From NCBI GenBank assembly GCA_013138755.1, contig WTCC01000287.1, positions 1-5,150 of the forward strand: a stretch of 5,150 nucleotides of DNA, given 5' to 3'. Positions 1 through 5,150 of this stretch are shown one piece after another (within the stretch, counting starts at the first letter, position 1; the number at the start of each line of letters is the position of its first letter). The notes beneath the pieces were generated by a model. It had not been told where the DNA came from and did no database searches. It saw only the letters and a list, made by a program, of their open reading frames with translations. The position numbers and the translations under genes were made by a program. Origin of the DNA: Gammaproteobacteria bacterium. GTDB taxonomy: Bacteria; Pseudomonadota; Gammaproteobacteria; SZUA-229.

Positions 1-1
1 A

Positions 2-109
2 TTCCCTCAGGATGCCAATATTCTCGAAGCGTTAATCGCATTTCATCGTGATGCTGGTAATGAGTTTGCCGCTCAAACATTAATGAAGAAATTACAAAAA
101 TTAAAGTGA
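2..109 (+). CDS. C-terminal end of a TPR-like protein (5' part outside window)
   Basis: The reading frame is open from the left edge and ends at TGA 107-109, giving 35 residues. The peptide has the spacing of a tetratricopeptide repeat helix pair. It starts with a Pro-Gln-Asp turn, then an ILEALIAFHRDAGN segment in which an A/L-rich first helix leads into a Gly-Asn turn, then a second helix with paired alanines and a basic tail (MKKLQKLK). Similar endings occur in proteobacterial TPR proteins, which act as protein-protein interaction scaffolds. What this protein binds, and whether it carries other domains such as haem or export motifs, cannot be told because the rest lies outside the window. 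The other two forward frames are interrupted by stops or lack any coherent pattern. The TPR assignment is an inference from one repeat only. Confidence 0.6.
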   Translation, partial: FPQDANILEALIAFHRDAGNEFAAQTLMKKLQKLK

Positions 110-191
110 TTACCTGAATTAATTAGCTCGAATAACATTTTACGAATGTCTGCTATTTAGTGTTTATGCTTTGTCGGTTAAGTTAGTTTAA

Positions 192-217
192 AGTCGTCTT
201 ATAGATGCGAAGCGACT
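192..217. repeat. Bulged inverted repeat (hairpin)
   Basis: AGTCG (192-196) pairs with CGACT (213-217) and CTT (198-200) pairs with AAG (210-212). T197 is bulged and the loop is the nine bases 201-209. The eight-pair stem lies 83 bases past the stop of the upstream gene and is followed by AATAATATTT rather than a clean T-run. It is therefore at best a weak transcript-end structure. Confidence 0.35.
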
Positions 218-227
218 AATAATATTT

Positions 228-258
228 GAAATTAAAGGGGACGGGATTAACTTTTAAC
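228..258. repeat. Degenerate direct repeat, copy 1
   Basis: The block begins GAAATTAAAGGG, continues GACGGGATTAA and ends CTTTTAAC. It matches copy 2 at 375-411 at 11 of the first 12 positions. After that it matches in the GGGAT, CTT and TTTAAC blocks with small insertions between them. The AAAGGGGACGG core resembles, from memory, dispersed intergenic repeats of some bacteria, but I cannot verify that here. Confidence 0.3.
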
Positions 259-374
259 CAATCCTAAAGGTCTCTTATGGGAGAATTTCAAAAGTTTGAC
301 TTGAACGAGAGAACAACCGCTTATGATTGATGGCGGATGTTTAGCATCATTTTTCTAAGTGACCGCTATTGGTG

Positions 375-411
375 GAAAATAAAGGGACTGAGGGATAAAA
401 ACTTGTTTAAC
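375..411. repeat. Degenerate direct repeat, copy 2
   Basis: This is the partner of the repeat at 228-258. It begins GAAAATAAAGGG, carries GAGGGATAAAA after a three-base insertion and ends CTTGTTTAAC. It lies just downstream of the 3' end of the leftward NIF3-like gene and does not form a hairpin. Confidence 0.3.
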
Positions 412-426
412 TTACGGATCAGAGTT

Positions 427-738
427 TTAAAATTCAGTCAATTGCCAAACATCAAATGCCGGTTCCTCGTAAGGATGGCTGTCTTTCATTGCTTGAATGG
501 CATTTTTAATTAAATTATTTTCACAAACCATTTCAATTTTAATCTCTGGAACATATTCGATATCATTGATTGTCCCTATTGCAGGATTACTATTTTCTAG
601 AGGACGAAATTGCCCTGTTCCGTTAGTTTGCCAGCAGCAGTTATCATAGTTACCGATTCGTCCAGCACCAGAGTCAAAAAGCGCTTTTTTGACTTTTTCC
701 ACAGAGTTTTCAGGGACATAAACACAGAGTTTATACAT
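427..738 (-). CDS. NIF3/YqfO-like domain protein (stand-alone, 103 aa)
   Basis: This small protein matches the CutA-like middle domain that sits inside longer NIF3/YqfO proteins. In many proteobacteria the domain also occurs alone at about 100 residues, so the gene looks complete. The N-terminal strand (residues 2-9, YKLCVYVP) leads to the helix VEKVKKALFDSGAG. The family signature follows: GAGRIGNYDNC (24-34), GTGQFRP (40-46), NPAIG (51-55), an acidic E-x-x-x-E-x-K-I-E strand (61-69) and the C-terminal HPYEEPAFDV (88-97). The metal-binding histidines and acids of full-length NIF3 lie in the flanking domain, which is absent here, so no dimetal hydrolase activity should be assumed. The molecular role is unknown; it may bind a small ligand or a protein partner. 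There is no signal peptide, so it is likely cytosolic. On the coding strand AGGAA lies about five bases before the ATG, supporting this start. It is transcribed away from the 91-residue gene. Confidence 0.87.
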   Translation of the reverse strand: MYKLCVYVPENSVEKVKKALFDSGAGRIGNYDNCCWQTNGTGQFRPLENSNPAIGTINDIEYVPEIKIEMVCENNLIKNAIQAMKDSHPYEEPAFDVWQLTEF

Positions 739-759
739 AATGATTCCTGTTCGGTGAGC

Positions 760-790
760 TTGAAATAGCTTAGACTATCACCATTATAAA
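760..790 (+). promoter_or_regulatory. Candidate promoter for the three-gene rightward unit
   Basis: TTGAAA (760-765) is followed, after an 18- or 19-base spacer, by TTATAA or TATAAA (784-790). Both boxes are near consensus but the spacing is longer than ideal. The -10 region overlaps the -10 of the leftward promoter on the opposite strand, so the two genes could compete for polymerase. No other plausible promoter is visible before the start codon at 820. Confidence 0.3.
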
Positions 791-811
791 TAGATTAAAT
801 ATTTAAGGAAA
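783..811 (-). promoter_or_regulatory. Candidate promoter for the NIF3-like gene
   Basis: On the minus strand a perfect TATAAT (plus-strand 783-788) lies about 45 bases upstream of the start codon. A poor -35 match, TTTCCT (plus-strand 806-811), sits 17 bases further upstream. The good -10 box and the short predicted leader of about 38 bases fit a sigma-70 promoter. The weak -35 keeps confidence low. Confidence 0.4.
795..806. promoter_or_regulatory. Perfect 12-bp AT palindrome, possible operator
   Basis: TTAAATATTTAA is an exact palindrome. It lies between the rightward -10 candidate and the AAGGA ribosome binding site (805-809), and inside the -35/-10 spacer of the leftward promoter candidate. 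That position would suit a shared operator, but the sequence is pure A/T in an AT-rich spacer and could arise by chance. Confidence 0.22.
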
Positions 812-819
812 TAGAGACT

Positions 820-1095
820 ATGAGTGGTGGTATTCAACTATCGTCTGAGATGATTTCAGACATCAAAAGCGTGATTACAAAGCACGATCCTGCAGCGGAG
901 AATGATTTATATTTTATGCAATATCTATCAGCGGTGACTGGTTACGTATTAGCACATCAAGATCAGCCTGGTGTGGATAAAAAGTCATTGTTAGGTGATC
1001 TTGGGCATTTTATGGGTCAAGTCCTGGATCAGGTCGAGCAGGATATGAAACCACCAGAAGATGCTTTCGGTGTCTGGAAGCCGGGCGATAGCTAA
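820..1095 (+). CDS. Uncharacterised 91-residue acidic helical protein
   Basis: I do not recognise a named family. The start is supported by AAGGA (805-809) ten bases before the ATG. The protein reads as mostly helical and soluble: a first helix at about residues 8-21, a second at about 27-45 containing YFMQYLSAVTGYVL, and a third at about 53-76 rich in hydrophobic heptad-like positions (LLGDLGHFMGQVLDQVEQDM). A proline turn follows (PP at 78-79), then a C-terminal motif AFGVWKPGDS (82-91). That tail resembles, from memory, the ends of other small hypothetical proteins in gammaproteobacteria. There is no signal peptide, cysteine, zinc motif or strongly hydrophobic membrane segment. It is first in a likely operon, nine bases ahead of the thiopurine methyltransferase gene, so translational coupling and a related role are possible but unproven. 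Base composition is like that of its neighbours, which argues against recent transfer. Confidence 0.85.
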   Translation: MSGGIQLSSEMISDIKSVITKHDPAAENDLYFMQYLSAVTGYVLAHQDQPGVDKKSLLGDLGHFMGQVLDQVEQDMKPPEDAFGVWKPGDS

Positions 1096-1104
1096 TTAAT
1101 AATC

Positions 1105-1785
1105 ATGGAAATTGATTTCTGGTTACAGCGCTGGGATAACGATGAGATTGGCTTTCATCAGCAAGTTATCAATCCATACCTGATGTATTTTTATGGTCAA
1201 AAGGGCCCTGCAGTAGAACAGCGCGATAAGCTTAAAGTATTTGTACCGTTATGCGGCAAGAGTAAGGATATGCTCTGGCTTTCGCAGAATGGTTATAAAG
1301 TTTTTGCCGTCGAGTGCAGTGAACGTGCGGTTAAAGATTTCTTTGAAGGTAATGCGTTGAACTACAGGCATGCCGAGAAAGAAGAATATGCTCTGTATCA
1401 GGCTAGCGACCAGACGTCTATGATCGAAATACTTCAGGGTGACTTCTTTTCTCTGCAGCAAGCCGACCTGGATGGTGTTACCGATATTTTTGATCGTGCC
1501 TCACTGATTGCCTTACCGATTGAATTGCGTGAGAAGTATGCGCAAAAGATGGCTGAATTACAGAAGCCTGGAATTCGTAGTCTGTTAGTAACGCTCACCT
1601 ATGATCAGTCAGAAATGAATGGCCCACCGTTTTCTGTGTCTGAAGAAGACGTCAATAAGTTATATTCGGATAATTTTTCAATCGAGAAATTGTGTTTTAA
1701 AGACATTATTAATGATGAACCAGGTTTTAAAGATCGTGGGTTATCATCGTTGGTAGAGACTGTTTATAAACTTGTACGTCATTAG
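1105..1785 (+). CDS. tpm: Thiopurine S-methyltransferase (bacterial TPMT family)
   Basis: This SAM-dependent class I methyltransferase methylates thiol groups of thiopurines in vitro. In bacteria, family members have been linked to methylation and tolerance of selenium and tellurium oxyanions; the natural substrate is uncertain. The N-terminal family signature is FWLQRW (5-10), GFH (16-18) and NPYL (23-26). The SAM-binding motif I is VFVPLCGKSKDMLWL (45-59), followed by the acidic end of strand 2, VE (69-70), and SERAVKDFF (72-80). GDFFSL (112-117) precedes the DRASLIALP block (130-138), and LTYDQ (164-168) precedes GPPFSV (173-178). At 226 residues it is slightly longer than the usual 215-220 or so and appears intact. 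The ATG is right because the family signature begins at once after it. There is no good Shine-Dalgarno in the short gap from the 91-residue gene, so re-initiation or coupling is likely. It is cytosolic. Confidence 0.95.
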   Translation: MEIDFWLQRWDNDEIGFHQQVINPYLMYFYGQKGPAVEQRDKLKVFVPLCGKSKDMLWLSQNGYKVFAVECSERAVKDFFEGNALNYRHAEKEEYALYQASDQTSMIEILQGDFFSLQQADLDGVTDIFDRASLIALPIELREKYAQKMAELQKPGIRSLLVTLTYDQSEMNGPPFSVSEEDVNKLYSDNFSIEKLCFKDIINDEPGFKDRGLSSLVETVYKLVRH

Positions 1786-1806
1786 ATAAAAATAAGTAGT
1801 ACCTAA

Positions 1807-1813
1807 GAGAGAG
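1807..1813 (+). promoter_or_regulatory. Ribosome binding site of the M16C peptidase gene
   Basis: The purine run GAGAGAG lies 11 bases before ATG 1825. It is the only ribosome binding site candidate in the 39-base gap after the methyltransferase. An in-frame TAA at 1804-1806 rules out any earlier start, so this site supports translation from 1825. Confidence 0.5.
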
Positions 1814-1824
1814 TTAAGCATTAT

Positions 1825-4806
1825 ATGTCAACAGTAAATCCTACAGCTAGCAGTCGTGATAACAATCAGACAACAGGGAATGGTGCAGTTAAACATCACC
1901 CTGCATTTAACTGGATACGTAGTGAACGAATCGATTCGTTAAATCTCACTCTGCAAGAGTATCAACATATAGAAACGGGTGCATTGCATTATCATATGGA
2001 AGCTGAGAATACAGAGAATGTGTTTTTAGTTGCGTTTAGAACAGTGCCGATGGATTCTACTGGCGTTGCACATATCCTTGAGCACACAGCATTATGTGGC
2101 AGTAAAAAATACCCGGTTCGCGACCCGTTCTTCATGATGATCCGTCGTTCACTCAACACTTTCATGAATGCGTTCACCAGTAGTGACTGGACTGCATATC
2201 CTTTTGCCAGTCAGAATAAAAAAGATTTTAATAATTTGTTAGATGTTTATCTCGATGCAGTGTTTTTTACTCGTCTGGATGAACTGGACTTTTTACAGGA
2301 AGGTCATCGAGTAGAGTTTAAGGATGCAAAAAATTCAGACAGTGAACTTGAATATAAAGGTGTCGTATTCAATGAGATGAAAGGTGCGATGAGCTCACCC
2401 GTCAGTGTCTTGTGGCAGGAAGTTAGCAAATATCTGTATCCAACATCAACCTATCATTACAATAGTGGTGGCGAGCCTCAGGATATCCCTGATCTGTCTT
2501 ATCAACAACTAAAAGACTTTCATCAAACGCATTATCATCCAAGTAATGCTATTTTTATGACCTTTGGTGATATTCCGGTTTTCGAGCATCAGGCAAAGTT
2601 TGAAGAGCAGGCATTGAAGTCATTCGACAAACTGGATGCTACTATCTCGGTTAAGCCTGAAAAGCGTTATCTGGCACCTCTAGTGGTCGAAGAAGCCTAC
2701 GCTTTTGATGCTGTGGGTGATGAAAATACAGATGACAAAACGCATCATGTCATGAGCTGGTTATTAGGTCCTTGCACCTCACTTGATGACATGATGAAAG
2801 CTAACTTGTTGTCGCAGGTTCTGTTTGATAATAGTTCATCACCATTACGCCAGGCGTTAGAAAAAACTGATCTGGGTGCTGCACCATCACCGTTATGTGG
2901 TCTGGAAGATTCTAATTATGAGATGTGCTTTCTGTGTGGCATTGAAGGTAGTACTGTCGAAAAAGCACAAGCTTTCGAGCAATTAGTTCTCGATGTGCTT
3001 AATGATGTTGCGACTAATGGCGTGGCTCATGAGAAAGTTGAAGCTGTATTACATCAGTTAGAGTTAAGCCAACGCGAAGTTGGTGGCGATGGATATCCTT
3101 TTGGCTTGCAACTAATCCTTAATGGATTAACAGCAGCGATCCATCGCAGTGATCCGGCATCATTATTGAACCTTGATCCTGTTATCGACTCGTTGCGTGA
3201 AGATATCAAAGACCCGGAGTTTATTAAGAATCTTGTTCGAGAGTTATTACTTGAGAACCAGCATCGCGTTCGTCTGACATTACGTCCTGATGAGAATTTA
3301 AGCCAACGTAAAGAGCTAGCTGAGAAAGATCATCTGTCAGCAATGAAAGCGTCGATGACTGATGTAGAGAAACAACAAGTCATTCAACGTACTGAAGCAT
3401 TATCAGAGCGACAGCTACAGGAAGACAATCCTGAGATTTTACCTAAAGTCGATCTCGATGACGTGCCTGCAGAGGTGAAAATACCTGAAGCAACTAAACA
3501 AACAATTGCGAATACTGACTCTACTATTTATAAACAAGGCACTAATGGTCTTGTTTATCACGAAATAATCTGTGAGTTACCTGAATTAACTGATAGTGAA
3601 TTGGCACTATTACCATACTACTCGTCTTGCATGACAGAGCTGGGTTGCAGTGATAAGGATTACTTGCAGGTACAGGAATGGCAGTCTAGCGTAAGTGGTG
3701 GCATTCATTCGCATCACAGTATTCGCGCTAATACCGACAACGAGCAGAAGATAAGTGCTTATTATGTGTTTTCAGGTAAAGCATTAGTTCGTAATAATAA
3801 AAAGCTGGCTGAGTTAATGTCGGAGACATTAAATAGTGTCCGCTTCGATGAAAGTGATCGTATCGCCGAGCTGTTTACCCAGATGCGTACTCGCCGTGAG
3901 CGTAGTGTTACTGGAAGTGGCCATACTCTCGCAATGACGGCTGCAGCTAGTGGTTTGAGTCCAGTAGCTTTACTCGGGCATCAATACGGTGGCTTAGAAG
4001 GAATCAGGTCTATAAAGGCTCTAGATGATTCTCATTCTGATAAAGCCGCATTAGAACAAACAATAAAGGTGTTTGCGTCTATCCATGAAAAAATAAAAGC
4101 AGCCGTAAAATCATACATGTTGACACTTGAAAGTGACAAAGTTGATGAAGCTGTGGCCGACTTCGAGGATGTCTGGCAGAAAAATGATACTGATGTGGAT
4201 TCTGTATTTACTTTACCTGAGATCAAGCAGCGTACTCAGCAGATGTGGGTAGCTAACACACAAGTTAATTTCTGTGCGAAAGCTTACCCGGCAGTAACAA
4301 TGGAACATGCAGATGCAGCGGCTTTATCTGTGCTTGGTGGGTTTCTAAGGAATGGTTATTTACATACTGCTATCCGAGAACAGGGTGGTGCATACGGTGG
4401 TGGTGCCAGTAACGATACTAATATTGCGGCATTCAAATTTTACTCATACCGAGATCCACGTTTAAGCGAGACGCTAGATGATTTTGATAAAGCGATAGAT
4501 TGGATGCTTGAAAATGAGCACGAAGATCGTCAACTTGAAGAAGCCATACTTGGGGTAATCGGTGGTATGGATAAACCCGGATCACCTGCAGGTGAAGCAA
4601 GATCGGCATTTCACAATGAGCTGCATGGTAGAAGTAGAGAGAAGTTGCAACAATTTCGCCAGAACGTCCTGGCAGTGACCATCGAAGATCTAAAAAGAGT
4701 CACTGACGTCTATCTGAAAAATGGTGAAGCCAGTACCGCAGTCATCACCAGCGCTGCGACTTTTGAAGAAGTCGGTGACCTAGGTCTGGATGTGATTCAG
4801 TTGTAA
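1825..4806 (+). CDS. M16C zinc metallopeptidase, presequence protease (PreP) type
   Basis: This 993-residue peptidase belongs to the pitrilysin superfamily, PreP branch. These enzymes enclose and cleave short unfolded peptides in a clam-shell chamber; mitochondrial PreP degrades targeting presequences and amyloid-beta. The inverted zinc motif is H83-I-L-E86-H87, with the distal zinc ligand E184 in VVFNEMKG. The 97-residue gap from H87 to E184 equals that of human PreP as I recall it (H108 to E205). Other hallmarks are RDPFF (99-103), TFMNAFT (112-118), THYHPSNA (235-242) and, in the C-terminal half, R851 and Y857 in the IREQGGAYGGG block, which complete the active site. Rough layout: catalytic half about 30-490, helical linker about 490-555, M16C-associated domain about 555-745, inactive C-terminal domain about 760-993. 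The first 25 residues are Ser/Thr/Asn-rich and not hydrophobic, so no export signal is seen and a cytosolic location is likely. It is last in the putative operon, and the length is typical of the family. Confidence 0.95.
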   Translation: MSTVNPTASSRDNNQTTGNGAVKHHPAFNWIRSERIDSLNLTLQEYQHIETGALHYHMEAENTENVFLVAFRTVPMDSTGVAHILEHTALCGSKKYPVRDPFFMMIRRSLNTFMNAFTSSDWTAYPFASQNKKDFNNLLDVYLDAVFFTRLDELDFLQEGHRVEFKDAKNSDSELEYKGVVFNEMKGAMSSPVSVLWQEVSKYLYPTSTYHYNSGGEPQDIPDLSYQQLKDFHQTHYHPSNAIFMTFGDIPVFEHQAKFEEQALKSFDKLDATISVKPEKRYLAPLVVEEAYAFDAVGDENTDDKTHHVMSWLLGPCTSLDDMMKANLLSQVLFDNSSSPLRQALEKTDLGAAPSPLCGLEDSNYEMCFLCGIEGSTVEKAQAFEQLVLDVLNDVATNGVAHEKVEAVLHQLELSQREVGGDGYPFGLQLILNGLTAAIHRSDPASLLNLDPVIDSLREDIKDPEFIKNLVRELLLENQHRVRLTLRPDENLSQRKELAEKDHLSAMKASMTDVEKQQVIQRTEALSERQLQEDNPEILPKVDLDDVPAEVKIPEATKQTIANTDSTIYKQGTNGLVYHEIICELPELTDSELALLPYYSSCMTELGCSDKDYLQVQEWQSSVSGGIHSHHSIRANTDNEQKISAYYVFSGKALVRNNKKLAELMSETLNSVRFDESDRIAELFTQMRTRRERSVTGSGHTLAMTAAASGLSPVALLGHQYGGLEGIRSIKALDDSHSDKAALEQTIKVFASIHEKIKAAVKSYMLTLESDKVDEAVADFEDVWQKNDTDVDSVFTLPEIKQRTQQMWVANTQVNFCAKAYPAVTMEHADAAALSVLGGFLRNGYLHTAIREQGGAYGGGASNDTNIAAFKFYSYRDPRLSETLDDFDKAIDWMLENEHEDRQLEEAILGVIGGMDKPGSPAGEARSAFHNELHGRSREKLQQFRQNVLAVTIEDLKRVTDVYLKNGEASTAVITSAATFEEVGDLGLDVIQL

Positions 4807-5150
4807 AAGTTGAAAACTATTTTGACTAAGAATACTCAAACATAACTCGTATTGAAGATTTGTGTAATAGCGTAGGCCTGGCATCGTCCGACAAAGTACT
4901 GGTTTTATGGTGCAGTAAGGTGGGCAGTGCCCGCCTTACAGAATAGAAAGTAGCAGCAGATTTTAACTGGCATCTGTTTCTTAATATGAGTAAAGTTTAT
5001 CTTTTCCTTAATCGATTAGAATAAATTTTTTCCGTACGGTTAGAGTATATTTTGTCCCTAAGCATAACAAGTTATAGCAGTCTCATTAATACGCAGTTTC
5101 TATCGCATGATGAACCGTGTTCTCGTCGATACATCACGTTGCGTAATGCT
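4807..5150. other. Intergenic region with no convincing gene
   Basis: Beyond the peptidase stop no frame gives a credible protein. An open frame from ATG 5107 (second ATG at 5110) runs off the right edge after 14 codons, with no ribosome binding site, and may or may not be the start of a gene. The strongest structure is the palindrome at 4915-4939. Smaller palindromes TAATCGATTA (5009-5018) and CCGTACGG (5032-5039) lie in an AT-rich stretch. A weak AGTTGAAAA/TTTTGACT pairing just after the stop is too poor to call a terminator. I see no RNA gene here. Confidence 0.5.
4915..4939. repeat. Strong palindrome, REP-like intergenic hairpin
   Basis: GTAAGGTGGGC (4915-4925) and GCCCGCCTTAC (4929-4939) pair over 11 positions, ten Watson-Crick and one T-G, around an AGT loop. 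It stands out as GC-rich in an AT-rich spacer. No T-run follows on either strand, so it is not a classic factor-independent terminator. It could still protect or end the operon transcript, since it lies 109 bases past the peptidase stop. The GGTGGGCA-TGCCCGCC core resembles, from memory, dispersed short palindromes found between genes in several proteobacteria and cyanobacteria. Confidence 0.6.

Larger units (their letters stand above)
110..426. other. Gene-poor intergenic region with degenerate repeats
   Basis: This spacer lies between the end of the TPR-like gene and the 3' end of the convergent NIF3-like gene. It is AT-rich and interrupted by stops. It contains a bulged hairpin at 192-217, a pair of diverged direct repeats (228-258 and 375-411) and a 17-codon ORF at 277-330 (ATG to TGA) preceded by AAAGG six bases before the start. 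No hairpin followed by a T-run is visible, so I cannot place a factor-independent terminator for either convergent gene. I recognise no RNA gene here. The region looks like decayed or repeat-derived DNA. Confidence 0.5.

Noticed and set aside
137..151. Small inverted repeat ACATTT/GAATGT
   Set aside because: It is a six-pair, AT-rich stem with one wobble and a three-base loop, too weak to be a structure of interest.
144..375. Similarity between GTCTGCTATT (148-157) and GACCGCTATT (361-370)
   Set aside because: Only 8 of 10 bases match and the flanks do not extend the match, so it is expected by chance in this composition.
1249..1461. 70-codon minus-strand ORF inside tpm
   Set aside because: It is antisense to the SAM-binding and following region of a well-supported methyltransferase gene. 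The peptide shows no recognisable domain.
1992..2177. 61-codon minus-strand ORF over the HxxEH region
   Set aside because: It is a shadow of the peptidase catalytic motif and has no independent ribosome binding site or family resemblance.
4032..4226. 64-codon minus-strand Ser-rich ORF
   Set aside because: It is antisense to the peptidase gene, and its Ser/Thr-rich low-complexity translation is typical of a shadow frame.
4809..4830. Possible terminator hairpin directly after the peptidase stop
   Set aside because: The AGTTGAAAA/TTTTGACT pairing needs a bulge and a wobble, has almost no GC pairs and lacks a following T-run.
5107..5150. Possible gene start at the right edge
   Set aside because: There are two adjacent ATG codons but no purine-rich ribosome binding site, and only 14 codons are visible, too little to tell from chance.

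Overview
The window looks like an ordinary chromosomal stretch of a moderately AT-rich proteobacterium, most likely a gammaproteobacterium and possibly marine. This placement is an inference. It rests on a bacterial-type thiopurine S-methyltransferase, a free-standing short NIF3/YqfO-type protein and a PreP-type M16C peptidase, together with the AT-leaning codon use. I see no rRNA, tRNA, insertion sequence, integrase, phage gene or CRISPR array.

Layout from left to right. Bases 2-109 (+) are the last 35 codons of a gene that enters from the left, with a TPR-like C-terminus. Bases 110-426 are a gene-poor spacer with a bulged hairpin, two diverged copies of an AAAGGG-containing repeat and one 17-codon ORF of doubtful reality. 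Bases 427-738 (-) encode a 103-residue NIF3/YqfO-like domain protein. Bases 739-819 are a divergent promoter region with a consensus TATAAT facing left, weak promoter elements facing right and a perfect 12-bp AT palindrome. Three genes then run rightward: an uncharacterised 91-residue protein (820-1095), thiopurine S-methyltransferase (1105-1785) and a 993-residue M16C zinc metallopeptidase of the presequence protease (PreP) type (1825-4806). Gaps of 9 and 39 bases with no visible terminator suggest a single transcription unit. Bases 4807-5150 hold no convincing gene but carry a strong 11-bp-stem palindrome (4915-4939) of a type seen in dispersed intergenic repeats.

How the genes may work together is not obvious. 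The peptidase should degrade short unstructured peptides in the cytoplasm, since no export signal is visible. The methyltransferase should transfer a methyl group from SAM to a thiol, selenium or tellurium acceptor. The 91-residue protein has no recognised function. Shared transcription is the only link the sequence supports. I found no clear evidence of a wholly new system. The points most worth a second look are the unknown small protein, the apparent loss of the redox-switch cysteines known from human PreP, and the intergenic repeats.
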